A DNA stretch of 64,000 bases from Paenibacillus lentus. GTDB taxonomy: Bacteria; Bacillota; Bacilli; Paenibacillales; Paenibacillaceae. The notes under the pieces are model-generated. The model searched no databases, was not told the origin of the DNA, and worked only from the letters and a program-made list of their open reading frames with translations. Shown here in pieces: positions 1 to 9,580 of the stretch (position 1 is its first letter; every line of letters starts with the position of its first letter). The stretch is taken from contig NZ_CP034248.1 in NCBI RefSeq assembly GCF_003931855.1, positions 1,488,001 to 1,552,000 on the forward strand. Reading direction: 5' to 3'. The position numbers and the translations under genes were made by a program.

Positions 1-1
1 T

Positions 2-874
2 AGTGATTACATTCCTTTAAATGGCCCGCTCCGGCATGTGCTGGATACGCTGATGATCTTAATCGGATCATTTATTACCGCCATGGCCTTTAACTTGTTT
101 CTCTTGCCTAGTGACATTGCATCCGGCGGGGTTTCGGGGCTATCAATCATCGCTAAGTCGCTCTTTAACATCGAACCGGCATACACGCAATGGGCGCTGA
201 ATATTCCTTTGTTTGTTGCAGGATTCGTATTGCTAGGGCGGTATTATGCGCTTCGATCCTTGCTGGGTACGGTAGTTATGCCGCTGTTCGTCTTTTTGAC
301 CAAGGATTGGATTGCGCCTACGACGGACCCGCTGCTGGCCTCTTTGTATGGAGGGATAGGTGTTGGCTTAGGCTTGGGGCTCGTTTTTCGAGGACGAGGT
401 TCAACCGGGGGACTATCGATTGCGGCGCAGATCATTCAGAAGTACAGCGGGCTCAGCCTTTCGCTTTGCGTAGTGCTGATGGATGGACTGGTTATTGTGC
501 TGGCAGGTGCTGTGCTGTCACTGGAACAGGCGCTGTACGCGTTGATTGGCCTATACATTACGGGCAAATTTATTGACGTAATCGAGCTTGGCTTCAACTA
601 CACGAAGGTAGCTTACATAATCGCCGATAAGACGGAGGAAATCACGGAAGGGATACTGCATCACTTGGATCGAGGACTGACCAAACTGTCCGCTCAAGGG
701 GGCTATACCGGAGATGACAGAACAGTGTTGATGGTCGTGGTCGGGCAGAGTGAGGTGACGCATCTCAAGACGCTGGTTCAATCGATCGAGCCTACGGCAT
801 TTGTAATTATTTCGAATGCTCATGAGGTTCTTGGCGAGGGCTTTTCATTAGGAAGAGGGAGCAAACAGAATTAA
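2..874 (+). CDS. YitT family membrane protein, 5' end outside the window
   Basis: The reading frame is open back to the first bases of the window, so the N-terminus is probably missing; an internal GTG at 38 is not needed as a start. What is present is about 290 residues: a hydrophobic first two thirds with roughly five membrane segments (glycine-rich stretches such as GGIGVGLGLGLVFRGRGS), then a soluble C-terminal part of about 85 residues with the DUF2179 look (KVAYIIADKTEEI near its start, FVIISNAHEVLGEGF near its end). This architecture is that of the YitT/YxkD/YqfU membrane proteins of Bacillus, whose substrate is not established. The gene is followed by a hairpin terminator and then by an insertion sequence, so it is not co-transcribed with the arg genes. 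Confidence 0.88.
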   Translation, partial: SDYIPLNGPLRHVLDTLMILIGSFITAMAFNLFLLPSDIASGGVSGLSIIAKSLFNIEPAYTQWALNIPLFVAGFVLLGRYYALRSLLGTVVMPLFVFLTKDWIAPTTDPLLASLYGGIGVGLGLGLVFRGRGSTGGLSIAAQIIQKYSGLSLSLCVVLMDGLVIVLAGAVLSLEQALYALIGLYITGKFIDVIELGFNYTKVAYIIADKTEEITEGILHHLDRGLTKLSAQGGYTGDDRTVLMVVVGQSEVTHLKTLVQSIEPTAFVIISNAHEVLGEGFSLGRGSKQN

Positions 875-886
875 ATGATGCAGGAT

Positions 887-929
887 AAGAATCTGGGCAG
901 CATAGTGCTAAGCTTGGATTCTTTTTTTA
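887..929 (+). terminator. Terminator of the yitT-like gene
   Basis: AAGAATC at 887-893 pairs with GATTCTT at 917-923, with a smaller AGC/GCT hairpin in the loop, and is followed directly by a run of T. It lies 13 bases after the stop codon. Confidence 0.65.
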
Positions 930-1058
930 TTGGTCGAAGGCTTTGCGGTTTACACAGCTAATTTAACGTGGAAGTCCTTTTTTCAGAAAAAGGGATTTTA
1001 ATCTAATCATGGCTAACACCCCCATTTACACTCAATCAACAAATTTACTTTCATAAAT

Positions 1059-2510
1059 GAGCATTTTGCATAATTCCCTATTTGAGAATTGAATAGCAGA
1101 ACCTAGACCTAGTTGGTGGTGCATTTTCAGCTAAATCCACTCGGTTTTCAAAAATGGGCAGACCTGCAGAATTTTCTGCGCATTCAAAATTTTAAGCAGC
1201 GACTTTTCTGTATTTCTGAGCCATTGCCAGGGCAGAAGCCAGCAATACAATTGCATTTAAATATTGGTGAGTTATGACTTTCTCTATGCCCCAAACATGC
1301 ATGGCGTCTGCGGTCAAATAGGTTTTCATTCGGGAGTTGCAGCGTTCTACACTCGTTCTTTCTTTGTAAAGTTCTTGCCAACGTTTCGTGTTCCGGTGCG
1401 GACTTGAATAACGGCGCAAATCGCTTTTTGTATCAACCTTGAGCACCATTCCATAGTTGGAAGATGAACAGGCTGCCATCCCCAGCGGACAATCCACCTT
1501 GCCGGTCGCATGGGGACACCGGAATTTCAGGTGATCGCCATCTACTCCCCAGTATGTCATGGCAAAACCCATGGAGCAGCAAGGTGTACCGTTAGATGTT
1601 ATACCTGCAGGCGGTTCCTTCTCATTGCGAAGATTCATCGGGATAATCGCTTGCGCTTTGAGCTTCCGTGCCGCTTCATAGTTTTTAAGTTGGTCATACC
1701 CAGCATCAAACACAAAGAACTTCACTTTCGCATCGGCAGCCACTTGTTCCATAAGAGCGGGTGCCAGATCACCGTCATTGACATGAGCCGGTGTAACCGA
1801 GAGGGCCAGGGGCAGTTCGCTAGCGGTGTCGACAGCAAGATGAAGCTTATAGCCGAACCACTTGACCTTGTTACCAAAGGAGTCAAACTTCGCGCCCCAG
1901 TTGGCATTCCCCGTCAGCTCACTTTTGCGCTTCGGCTGTTTCTTCTCGTAGGCATGGATCGCTGCGCTGTCCATCGCCACGTGACTTCCATCGATGATTC
2001 CTTCCTGCTTACAGCGTGTGACGAGATCCTCAAACAGACGTTTTGCCAATCCCTTATTCGTTAGCTCAGTGAAAACGCGGCTTAATGTGGCGATTGATGG
2101 AGCTTTTCGATCAAGCCTGAGTCCGCATTGGTAACGGAAACGAAGATCCATATCCAGACGACGATGCAAGCCGCTAAATGTATCCATGTTCTCCAGCGGC
2201 GCTGCAAGCAATGCGCGAAGAATCCCTTGTCGGCAGTGCCCATCGGCACCTCGGGGTGAATGACTTCTCAATTCTTTAGCATATGGCCGTAAGTCCAGGG
2301 CGCTGAAGAAGATAGGCAAACGTTCTTTAAATTCAAGTTTTTGAAGTTCTTCAAAGGAAAATAGACTTTCTTGTAGAATATACATAGTGACTTCTCCCCC
2401 TTGGGTTTTCTTGTTTTGTCACTTGAAAACTTCTCCAAGTTGGGGTGAAGTCCTTTTTTTATGTTTGAAAACCTTTGTCTAGCAAGGGCTCAGGTTAATG
2501 CAAAATGCTC
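1059..2510 (-). mobile_element. Intact insertion sequence, copy 1 (1452 bp)
   Basis: The element is bounded by inverted repeats that begin GAGCATTTTGCAT on the left and end ATGCAAAATGCTC on the right. It is flanked by a 4-bp target duplication AAAT (1055-1058 and 2511-2514). It carries one transposase gene on the minus strand. A second copy of exactly the same length lies at 62209-63660 in the opposite orientation; the only difference I found is position 2323 (T here, G in the equivalent strand of copy 2). Intact ends, an intact gene and a matching duplication all indicate a recent insertion. The insertion point lies in the argC upstream region. Confidence 0.95.
1192..2385 (-). CDS. DDE transposase of IS copy 1 (IS5/IS1182-like)
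   Basis: 397 residues, full length. The N-terminal part (residues about 15-110) resembles the InsH-type/DUF772 domain that precedes the catalytic core in IS5 and IS1182 transposases. The catalytic acidic residues are visible as the Asp in HVAMDSAAIH, the Asp in FVFDAGYD, and the Glu in RTSVERCNSRMK. Two CxxxxxC-like cysteine pairs (FRCPHATGKVDCPLG) lie between the second Asp and the Glu, as often seen in IS1182-type enzymes. The 5' end is supported by GGGGGAG upstream of the ATG on the minus strand. It differs from copy 2 by one residue (Glu here, Asp there, near residue 22). The family assignment beyond DDE is tentative. Confidence 0.93.
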   Translation of the reverse strand: MYILQESLFSFEELQKLEFKERLPIFFSALDLRPYAKELRSHSPRGADGHCRQGILRALLAAPLENMDTFSGLHRRLDMDLRFRYQCGLRLDRKAPSIATLSRVFTELTNKGLAKRLFEDLVTRCKQEGIIDGSHVAMDSAAIHAYEKKQPKRKSELTGNANWGAKFDSFGNKVKWFGYKLHLAVDTASELPLALSVTPAHVNDGDLAPALMEQVAADAKVKFFVFDAGYDQLKNYEAARKLKAQAIIPMNLRNEKEPPAGITSNGTPCCSMGFAMTYWGVDGDHLKFRCPHATGKVDCPLGMAACSSSNYGMVLKVDTKSDLRRYSSPHRNTKRWQELYKERTSVERCNSRMKTYLTADAMHVWGIEKVITHQYLNAIVLLASALAMAQKYRKVAA

Positions 2511-2525
2511 AAATAATTATGCAAG
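2508..2525 (+). promoter_or_regulatory. Remnant of a candidate ARG box (ArgR/AhrC operator) cut by IS copy 1
   Basis: Removing the IS and one AAAT copy rebuilds CATAAATAATTATGCAAG. This matches the Bacillus ARG box consensus as I remember it (CATGAATAAAAATTCAAG) at 14 of 18 positions and is close to a palindrome. In the present sequence the first three bases of the box are replaced by the IS end (CTC), so the distal half-site is damaged. The box sits immediately upstream of the argC -35 region, the expected place for arginine repression. The match is by eye only. Confidence 0.5.
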
Positions 2526-2529
2526 CTAG

Positions 2530-2558
2530 TTGTATTTATATTAGTATAATCGTATAAT
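2530..2558 (+). promoter_or_regulatory. Candidate promoter of the argC operon
   Basis: TTGTAT at 2530-2535 and TATAAT at 2553-2558 are separated by 17 bases. A second TATAAT lies at 2545-2550. The start codon of argC follows about 80 bases downstream. Confidence 0.5.
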
Positions 2559-2640
2559 AATACATATTTTACTTTCGGATCGCAAGTTAGCAGGGAACGT
2601 CTAAAGATATACCGAAATTGTAGGAGAGGAAAGAGAGGTT

Positions 2641-3771
2641 ATGACTGTGACTGATCAGGTAAACGGAAATGTAAACTTGAACGCAACCGCCAACTCAGAT
2701 GCACTCGAAAATTCGCAAGGGCACGCAAACAAAGTAAAAGTTGCTATCATCGGCTCCACGGGGTACGGGGGTGTGGAGCTGATTCGTTTTTTATTGGGAC
2801 ATCCGCAGGCGGAGATCGTCTCCGTTATTTCGGCCTCTAGTGCCGGGCTGCCAATTACGGATGGGTTTCCGCATTTAACGGGCATTTTGGTGAGTGATTT
2901 GGATGGGGTTGATCCGGTCGAGATTGCAAAAAAAGCAGATGTTGTATTTACGGCAACACCTTCCGGGGTAAGCAGTAAGCTCGTACCTCAATTGTTGGAA
3001 ACGGGTGTCAAGGTTATTGACCTCTCTGGAGATTTCCGCATCAAGGATAGTTCCGTCTATGAAGCTTGGTACAAACATGATGCGCCGGATGAGCAGGTAC
3101 TGGAACAGGCGGTATACGGGCTATGTGAAATTAACGGCGACGATGTCGGCGGAGCGGAATTCATTTCGAACCCGGGCTGCTACCCGACAGCGACGCTGCT
3201 GGGATTGATTCCGGCGCTAAGCGCAGGTTGGATCGATCCGGCCTCGATTATAATCGATGCGAAGTCAGGGGTTTCCGGTGCGGGCCGGGGCACCAGCCTG
3301 ATGACGCATTATGCAGAAATTAATGAGAATTTAAAAGCATATAAAATTAATAAGCATCAGCACATTCCGGAGATCGAGCAAAACTTGACTCAAATCGCAG
3401 GAGAGCCAGTGACAGTCACGTTTACGACCCATTTGGTACCCATGACGCGGGGGATTATGTGCACGATGTATGCCCAACTCAATGGCACCTATACTAATGA
3501 GGACTTAACCGAGTTGTATCGTCAGTATTATGAAGGTAGACCGTTCGTGCGGATTCGGGAGGCGGGCCAATGGCCGGCGACGAAGGAAGTGTTCGGTTCG
3601 AACTATTGTGATATCGGATTTGCGGCCGATCATCGTACGGGAAGATTAACGATTGTATCTGTGATTGATAATGTTGTAAAAGGCGCGGCAGGTCAGGCCA
3701 TTCAGAATTTGAATCTAATGATGGGTTGGGATGAAACGACGGGACTGAAGCTAAGCCCGGTTTATCCGTAA
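2641..3771 (+). CDS. argC: N-acetyl-gamma-glutamyl-phosphate reductase
   Basis: 376 residues. It catalyses the NADPH-dependent reduction of N-acetylglutamyl phosphate to the semialdehyde, the third step of arginine synthesis, in the cytoplasm. The nucleotide-binding start VAIIGSTGYGGVEL is at residues 34-47, the catalytic cysteine is C180 in SNPGCYPTAT, and the HQHIPEIEQ segment carries a conserved histidine. The protein has about 30 extra hydrophilic residues before the Rossmann fold compared with usual ArgC proteins (about 345 residues). The ATG at 2641 is still preferred because AGGAGAGGAAAGAGAGG precedes it and no other start lies closer to the fold. It is the first gene of the arg cluster, and argJ follows after 18 bases. 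Confidence 0.97.
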   Translation: MTVTDQVNGNVNLNATANSDALENSQGHANKVKVAIIGSTGYGGVELIRFLLGHPQAEIVSVISASSAGLPITDGFPHLTGILVSDLDGVDPVEIAKKADVVFTATPSGVSSKLVPQLLETGVKVIDLSGDFRIKDSSVYEAWYKHDAPDEQVLEQAVYGLCEINGDDVGGAEFISNPGCYPTATLLGLIPALSAGWIDPASIIIDAKSGVSGAGRGTSLMTHYAEINENLKAYKINKHQHIPEIEQNLTQIAGEPVTVTFTTHLVPMTRGIMCTMYAQLNGTYTNEDLTELYRQYYEGRPFVRIREAGQWPATKEVFGSNYCDIGFAADHRTGRLTIVSVIDNVVKGAAGQAIQNLNLMMGWDETTGLKLSPVYP

Positions 3772-3789
3772 TAACGAGGGGAGATCGTC

Positions 3790-5025
3790 ATGAGAGAGGT
3801 TAGTAAGTTCACGGTAGTTACAGAGGGTACGGTTACAACGCCGCAGGGATTTCAGGCTGGAGGCCTGCATTGCGGCTTAAAAAAAACAACGCGCAACGAT
3901 CTCGGCGCGATCGTATGCGAAGTGCCTGCCGTGGCAGCAGCCGTATACACATTGAATGTGTTTCAGGCCGCGCCGCTCAAGGTGACGCGCGAAAGCATCG
4001 CTTCTAGCGGCCAGCGGCTGCGGGCGATCATCGTGAACAGCGGAAATGCCAATGCCTGCACAGGCAAACAGGGCGAAGAGGATGCCTATGCCATGCGTGC
4101 AGCGGCAGCAGAAGCCTTCGGAGTGCGTCCTGAGGAGGTTGCCGTGGCGTCCACGGGTGTTATCGGTGAGCTTCTGCCGATGGATCGGGTGAACGCGGGA
4201 ATTCAAGGTTTGCCGGCAGTATTGACGGCAGGAGCCGACGGCGCGGAGGAGTTCTGCCAAGCGATCTTAACCACCGACCTTGTGAAGAAAGAGGTCTGTG
4301 TGAAGCTGAACGTGAATGGTCGAGAAGTAAGCATCGCCGGAGCGGCTAAAGGCTCGGGCATGATTCATCCGAACATGGCTACGATGCTTGGCTTTGTAAC
4401 GACAGATGCCGTCATTAAGCCCGAGGCATTGCAAGCTCTGCTGGGGATGACGACCGATGCCACCTTCAACATGATCACAGTGGACGGCGACACGAGCACG
4501 AATGATATGCTGCTGGCTATGTCGAGCGGGCTTGCGGGTAATGAAGCATTAACACCGGAGCATCCCGATTGGGAGAGCTTCGTGGCAGGCTTCGGCTATG
4601 TGTGCGAGTTTCTCGCCAAGGCCATTGCTCGTGACGGGGAAGGAGCCTCACGACTTGTAGAAGTGAACGTGGAAGGGGCGGTCAGCGATCTGTCCGCGAG
4701 AGCTATTGCCAAGACGGTGATCGGCTCAAGCCTGGTGAAATCTGCGGTATTCGGCGCCGATGCGAACTGGGGTAGAATTATCGCGGCGGTGGGCCGTGCG
4801 GGAGAGCCGGTGAACCCGGAGACGGTGGATATTTCGCTGGGCAGCATTCCAGTGCTGACGGACTCACGCCCGATCTCTTTTGATGAGGAAGAGGCACTGG
4901 CCTACCTGCAGGGAGACACGGTGGTTATTCATGTTCATTTGCATAACGGTGAAGGCCGGGCCACGGCTTGGGGCTGTGACTTGACCTATGATTATGTACG
5001 AATTAATGCGGCTTACCGTACCTAA
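3790..5025 (+). CDS. argJ: Bifunctional glutamate N-acetyltransferase / ornithine acetyltransferase
   Basis: 411 residues, the usual length. ArgJ recycles the acetyl group from N-acetylornithine to glutamate; many homologues also make N-acetylglutamate from acetyl-CoA. The precursor is cleaved autocatalytically inside MATML, leaving Thr198 as the nucleophile at the start of the beta chain. The surrounding KGSGMIHPNMATMLGF is conserved. The C-terminal GCDLTYDYVRINA is typical. Because no separate argA or argE is present here, this is a cyclic acetyl pathway. AGGGGAG lies 6 bases before the ATG, and the gene is tightly spaced behind argC. Confidence 0.97.
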   Translation: MREVSKFTVVTEGTVTTPQGFQAGGLHCGLKKTTRNDLGAIVCEVPAVAAAVYTLNVFQAAPLKVTRESIASSGQRLRAIIVNSGNANACTGKQGEEDAYAMRAAAAEAFGVRPEEVAVASTGVIGELLPMDRVNAGIQGLPAVLTAGADGAEEFCQAILTTDLVKKEVCVKLNVNGREVSIAGAAKGSGMIHPNMATMLGFVTTDAVIKPEALQALLGMTTDATFNMITVDGDTSTNDMLLAMSSGLAGNEALTPEHPDWESFVAGFGYVCEFLAKAIARDGEGASRLVEVNVEGAVSDLSARAIAKTVIGSSLVKSAVFGADANWGRIIAAVGRAGEPVNPETVDISLGSIPVLTDSRPISFDEEEALAYLQGDTVVIHVHLHNGEGRATAWGCDLTYDYVRINAAYRT

Positions 5026-5097
5026 TTGTGCTTAATATTCAGGACATAAGAGTGCAATCATAATTTAATCCATGAGATTCGAAAGAGGGGTTTTGGA

Positions 5098-5940
5098 GTG
5101 ATGAGAACAGCGTTGGATAACAACAAGACAACAGGTGAACAGCTTAAGGCAAACGGTACGTTTGTCATGAAGTGTGGAGGCAGCACGCTCGCAGAGCTTC
5201 CGGATTCCTTTTTCGAGGATCTGGTGAAGCTGCAGAAGAACGGGGTAAGCCCGATTATCGTCCATGGGGGCGGGCCGGCGATCTCCGACAATCTTAGTAA
5301 ACTGGGTATTGAAACTAAATTTGTGAACGGACTTCGATATACGTCGGAGGAAGTGCTTGACGTCGTGGAGATGGTGCTTGCCGGAAGCATTAATAAGGGC
5401 ATCGTGCGGCGGATCGGTCAGTCCGGGGGCAAGGCACTTGGCTTGTCCGGTATAGACGGCCAGTTGATCACGGCAGAACCCGTAGCGGCCAGTGCGGAGG
5501 TTGGCCTTGTCGGTGATGTTACCAAAGTCGAAGGAGCGCTAATTGAAGGCATCGTGCAGCTTGGATTTATGCCGATCATTGCCCCTCTCGGCGTGGACGC
5601 GAATGGTCAACGCTATAATATTAATGCGGATACGGCGGCGGGGGCGGTAGCGTCCGAGCTCGGGGTAGAGCGGATGATCGTCGTGACCGATGTGCCAGGG
5701 ATTCTAAAAACTTTGAACGGTGAAAAAAGAGTGCTTCCTACCGTAACGGTTCAGGAAATCGAGGACATGATTCAAACCGGAGAAATCTACGGCGGCATGA
5801 TTCCGAAGGTGCGTGCAGCCATTGCCTGCATTCACGGTAAAGTGCAAGAGGTCGTCATCGTGGATGGCAGCGAGCCGGGGATTTTGAGCCGGGTGCTGTC
5901 CGGCGAAAAAATCGGGACAAAAATTGTGCGGATGCAGTAG
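5098..5940 (+). CDS. argB: Acetylglutamate kinase
   Basis: 280 residues. It phosphorylates N-acetylglutamate with ATP, the second step of the pathway. Features of the amino acid kinase fold are clear: KCGGSTL near the N-terminus (ATP phosphate binding), HGGGPAISDNL (substrate binding), GLSGIDGQL, NINADTAAGAVA and GGMIPKVRAA. It starts with GTG at 5098 or, equally likely, the ATG at 5101; GAAAGAGGGG at 5081-5090 serves either. The 72-base gap after argJ shows no terminator, so co-transcription is likely. Confidence 0.97.
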   Translation: MMRTALDNNKTTGEQLKANGTFVMKCGGSTLAELPDSFFEDLVKLQKNGVSPIIVHGGGPAISDNLSKLGIETKFVNGLRYTSEEVLDVVEMVLAGSINKGIVRRIGQSGGKALGLSGIDGQLITAEPVAASAEVGLVGDVTKVEGALIEGIVQLGFMPIIAPLGVDANGQRYNINADTAAGAVASELGVERMIVVTDVPGILKTLNGEKRVLPTVTVQEIEDMIQTGEIYGGMIPKVRAAIACIHGKVQEVVIVDGSEPGILSRVLSGEKIGTKIVRMQ

Positions 5941-6019
5941 CCCTGCTATTTTTACCTGCGTTATATTTAATAGAGTGAATAAAGAGAATGTTTATCCAAA
6001 CGATAGGAGTTGACAAGCG

Positions 6020-7255
6020 ATGGCACAAAGTGATCTTAAAGAAGCAAAGGCACCCCAGGCTGAGGACAAAGGGGTAAAGAGCGCACTCTTTCCCAGCTAT
6101 GCCCGCTATCCAATCAGTCTCGTCAAAGGACATGGCAGCTGGCTTTGGGATGATCAGGGGAATCGTTACCTCGACTTTATGAGCGGGCTGGCGGTCACGA
6201 ACTTGGGGCATGCCCCGGAGAAGGTTACAGCCAAAGTAAAAGCTCAGCTGGATGAGCTGTGGCATGTATCGAATTTGTTCCATATCCCAGGGCAGGAGAA
6301 AGCTGCGCAGCTGCTGACGGAGGTTACCTGTGCTGATGTCGTATTTTTCTGCAACAGCGGAGCGGAGGCGAATGAAGCCGCGATTAAGCTGGCGCGTCGT
6401 TATCATCAGAAGGTAAAAGGAACGGATCGTTATGAAGTGATTACCTTTGAGCAGTCCTTCCATGGACGAACGCTGGCTACGCTGACGGCTACGGGTCAAC
6501 AGAAGGTCAAGGATGGCTTCCTGCCGCTTCCGGAAGGCTTTAAGACAGTGCCATTGCATGATATACAGGCATTAAAAAATGCCATTGGGCCGAATACGGC
6601 TGCGGTTATGCTGGAAATGATTCAGGCCGAGGGCGGTGTATATCCGGTAGACCCGGACTTTGTTCAAGAGCTTGTCGCGCTTTGCAAGAAAGAAGGTCTC
6701 CTTCTGATCGTGGACGAGGTGCAAACAGGAATGGGGCGTACCGGAAAGTGGTTTGCACATGAGCATTACGGTATTGAGCCGGACATTTTTACCTCGGCCA
6801 AGGGCATTGCGAGCGGACTTCCCGTTGGGGCGATGCTGGCTAAGGAATACCTGCGTGAAGCGTTCACGCCAGGCAGTCACGCAACGACATTCGGCGGCAA
6901 CCCGGTAGCAGTGGCTGCGGTCGTGGCTACGATCGAGACGATGCTTGAGGATAAAATCCCGCAGCGTGCCGAGAAAATGGGCAAATACTTGCAAGAGCGG
7001 CTTCACGAGGCTTTCCAGGATGAACCGTTCGTAAAGGCGATCCGTGGCAAAGGCCTGCTGATCGGTATCGAGTGCGCCGAACCGGTGGCTGAATTGGTTA
7101 TCGAGGGCCAGAAGAAAAAATTGCTGTTCGTGACGGCAGGACCGAATGTTATTCGCCTGCTGCCTAACTTGAACGTGAGCCGGGAGGAGATTGATCAGGC
7201 CGTCGAAACGCTGGCCGCGATTATTTCTGCCTATACATCTGAGGAGGAAGCATAA
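6020..7255 (+). CDS. argD: Acetylornithine aminotransferase
   Basis: 411 residues, PLP-dependent class III aminotransferase. It converts N-acetylglutamate semialdehyde to N-acetylornithine. The PLP-binding lysine is K261 in TSAKGIASGLP. Other family marks are the CNSGAEANEAAIKLAR and VDEVQTGMGRTG segments and the HATTFGGNP loop. AGGAG lies about 10 bases before the ATG. The first 20 residues are extra hydrophilic sequence compared with short homologues. The stop codon is separated from the argF start by one base, so the two are translationally coupled. Confidence 0.96.
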   Translation: MAQSDLKEAKAPQAEDKGVKSALFPSYARYPISLVKGHGSWLWDDQGNRYLDFMSGLAVTNLGHAPEKVTAKVKAQLDELWHVSNLFHIPGQEKAAQLLTEVTCADVVFFCNSGAEANEAAIKLARRYHQKVKGTDRYEVITFEQSFHGRTLATLTATGQQKVKDGFLPLPEGFKTVPLHDIQALKNAIGPNTAAVMLEMIQAEGGVYPVDPDFVQELVALCKKEGLLLIVDEVQTGMGRTGKWFAHEHYGIEPDIFTSAKGIASGLPVGAMLAKEYLREAFTPGSHATTFGGNPVAVAAVVATIETMLEDKIPQRAEKMGKYLQERLHEAFQDEPFVKAIRGKGLLIGIECAEPVAELVIEGQKKKLLFVTAGPNVIRLLPNLNVSREEIDQAVETLAAIISAYTSEEEA

Positions 7256-7256
7256 A

Positions 7257-8219
7257 ATGAGTCAACCCGATGCAACGAAGCATAATAAGATTAATCTGAG
7301 CGGCCGCGATTTCATTGAGCTCAGTGATTATACGACGGAAGAAATACAATATTTAATTGATTTGGCGGTTGAGATTAAGACGAAGCATAAGAAGGGTGAA
7401 GTTTATCATCCGTTAAAAGGAAAAACTGTCGGTCTTATTTTTGAAAAATCCTCGACGCGGACACGAGTATCCTTCGAAGTAGGAACCTATCAGCTCGGCG
7501 GGCATGCCCTGTTCCTGAGCAAAAATGATATCCAGCTCGGCCGCGGCGAAACGATTGCCGATACGGCTGCCGTTATGTCGAGATATTTGGACGGGATTAT
7601 GATTCGCACCTTTGGTCATGAGAATGTCGTCGAGCTAGCCCGCTATTCATCCGTTCCGGTTATTAACGGGCTGAGCGATCTGGCCCACCCGTGCCAAGTG
7701 CTGGCGGACTTGCAGACCATCTACGAATATAAGGGAGCTTTGAAGGGCTTGAAGCTGGCTTATATCGGCGATGGCAATAATATGGCACATTCCCTGATGA
7801 TCGGCTGCGCGAAACTGGGAGTTCATATTTCTGTGGCGAGCCCGGAAGGCTATGAGCCGGATGCAAAAATCACTGCGGAGGCGCAGCAAATTGCTAAAGC
7901 GACCGGGGCGGTCATTGAGGTCATTCGTGATCCGAAGGCGGCTGCCCGGCAGGCGGACGTCATTTATACGGATGTCTGGGCTAGCATGGGCTTTGAGGAA
8001 GAGCAGAAGGCGCGCGAGGCGGCTTTTGCTGATTATCAGGTCAATGAAGAGCTGGTACAGCATGCCAAACCGGATTATTTGTTTATGCACTGTTTACCGG
8101 CCCATCGCGGCGAGGAAGTAAGCGAAGGGGTTATCGACGGCAAGAACTCGATTATTTTTGACCAGGCGGAGAACCGTCTTCATGCTCAGAAAGCCCTGAT
8201 GGCGGCATTGATTGGATAG
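7257..8219 (+). CDS. argF: Ornithine carbamoyltransferase
   Basis: 320 residues from the ATG at 7257, which has GAGGAGG at 7241-7247 (inside the end of argD) in front of it. The frame is open further upstream but without a better start. The enzyme joins carbamoyl phosphate and ornithine to make citrulline. Signature segments are [12 protein letters not shown] (carbamoyl phosphate), HPCQ, and [11 protein letters not shown] carrying the catalytic cysteine. carAB genes, which lie next to argF in Bacillus subtilis, are absent from this window, so carbamoyl phosphate must come from elsewhere. Confidence 0.97.
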   Translation: MSQPDATKHNKINLSGRDFIELSDYTTEEIQYLIDLAVEIKTKHKKGEVYHPLKGKTVGLIFEKSSTRTRVSFEVGTYQLGGHALFLSKNDIQLGRGETIADTAAVMSRYLDGIMIRTFGHENVVELARYSSVPVINGLSDLAHPCQVLADLQTIYEYKGALKGLKLAYIGDGNNMAHSLMIGCAKLGVHISVASPEGYEPDAKITAEAQQIAKATGAVIEVIRDPKAAARQADVIYTDVWASMGFEEEQKAREAAFADYQVNEELVQHAKPDYLFMHCLPAHRGEEVSEGVIDGKNSIIFDQAENRLHAQKALMAALIG

Positions 8220-8253
8220 TGGTAACATACACTTTTTAGGAGGAACATTCATT

Positions 8254-9489
8254 ATGGCAAAAAATAAAATCGTATTAGCCTACTCAGGCGGCTTGGACAC
8301 ATCTATTATTCTAAAGTGGCTTAAAGAAACTTATGACGCGGAAATTATCGCTTTTACGGCAGATATCGGCCAGAAAGAAGAATTGGACGGACTGGAAGCC
8401 AAAGCATTGGCCACCGGGGCTTCTAAAGTCTACATTGACGATCTTCGCGAGGAATTCGCCAAAGATTTCATTTACCCGATGTTCCAGGCGGGTGCCATGT
8501 ATGAGGGGCAATATCTGCTGGGTACGAGTATTGCTCGTCCGCTGATCGCAAAGCGTATGGTAGAAATCGCGCGTGCTGAAGGGGCGATGGCTATCGCTCA
8601 CGGCGCTACGGGGAAAGGCAACGACCAGGTGAGATTCGAACTGGCTGCTGCAGGCCTGGCTCCGGAAATTGAAGTGATTGCGCCATGGCGCCTAAGTGAA
8701 TTCCGCGACCGTTTCCCAGGCCGCGCCGAAATGATCGCTTACGCGGAAGAGAATGGCATTCCGGTAACAGCGTCTGCTGCGAAGTCTTATTCGATGGACC
8801 GCAATTTACTGCATATTAGCTATGAGAGTGGCGTTCTTGAGGATCCTTGGTTCGATGCAAGCGCAGCGGAGAGCAAGGATATGTACTTGTTGAGCGTTGC
8901 TCCAGAGGATGCGCCGGATGAGCCGGAATATTTGGAGCTGGAATTCGAGCAAGGCAATTGCATTGGCCTCAATGGGCAGCGTCTGGATCCGCTCGGCGTG
9001 ATGGAGAAGCTGAATGAGCTTGGCGGTAAGCACGGCATTGGCCGGGTAGATATGGTTGAGAACCGCTTTGTCGGAATGAAGAGCCGCGGTGTGTATGAGA
9101 CGCCGGGGGGGACGATTCTATTTACCGCTCATCGCAAAATGGAATCCCTCACAATGGATCGCGAAGTGATGAATCTGCGCGACAGCTTGATTACCCGCTA
9201 CAGCACGCTCGTATATAATGGCTTCTGGTTTGCCCCGGAACGCCTTGCTTTGCAGGCGCTTGTTACGGAAAGCCAGAAAAACGTGACGGGAACGGTTCGT
9301 GTGAAGCTATATAAAGGAAATATCATCGCTGCCGGCGTCAAAAGCCCAGTCAGCCTTTACAATCCGGATATCGCTACGATGGAGGCCGACCCGACGGAAG
9401 CCTACGATCAAGGGGATGCTACCGGCTTTATCCGTTTGAACGCGCTGCGCCTGAAAGTGAGCTCCGGTGTGGAACAAAGCGGTAAGTAA
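8254..9489 (+). CDS. argG: Argininosuccinate synthase
   Basis: 411 residues. It ligates citrulline and aspartate with ATP. The PP-loop AYSGGLDTS is near residues 9-17. The [13 protein letters not shown] and [17 protein letters not shown] segments are those of the family. The ATG at 8254 follows TTAGGAGGAAC with correct spacing; reading the frame from 8212 would add residues that overlap argF without a ribosome site. It lies 34 bases after argF and probably belongs to the same transcript. The next arg gene, argH, is almost 0.9 kb away behind repeats. Confidence 0.97.
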   Translation: MAKNKIVLAYSGGLDTSIILKWLKETYDAEIIAFTADIGQKEELDGLEAKALATGASKVYIDDLREEFAKDFIYPMFQAGAMYEGQYLLGTSIARPLIAKRMVEIARAEGAMAIAHGATGKGNDQVRFELAAAGLAPEIEVIAPWRLSEFRDRFPGRAEMIAYAEENGIPVTASAAKSYSMDRNLLHISYESGVLEDPWFDASAAESKDMYLLSVAPEDAPDEPEYLELEFEQGNCIGLNGQRLDPLGVMEKLNELGGKHGIGRVDMVENRFVGMKSRGVYETPGGTILFTAHRKMESLTMDREVMNLRDSLITRYSTLVYNGFWFAPERLALQALVTESQKNVTGTVRVKLYKGNIIAAGVKSPVSLYNPDIATMEADPTEAYDQGDATGFIRLNALRLKVSSGVEQSGK

Positions 9490-9580
9490 GAAGTGTTGCT
9501 CCGAGCAGACGAGGCAGGTTATTGGACAAACGAAGCAAGTTATTGGGGATAAATGTAGTAGGTTAATGAACCGAAGCAAC

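Noticed and set aside
975-1000. Hairpin TCCTTTTT/AAAAAGGGA before IS copy 1
   Set aside because: The stem is A/T-rich and follows an already adequate terminator; it could be chance.
2560-2640. T-box or riboswitch before argC
   Set aside because: The leader is under 90 bases with no specifier or antiterminator-like structure; an ARG box upstream explains control better.
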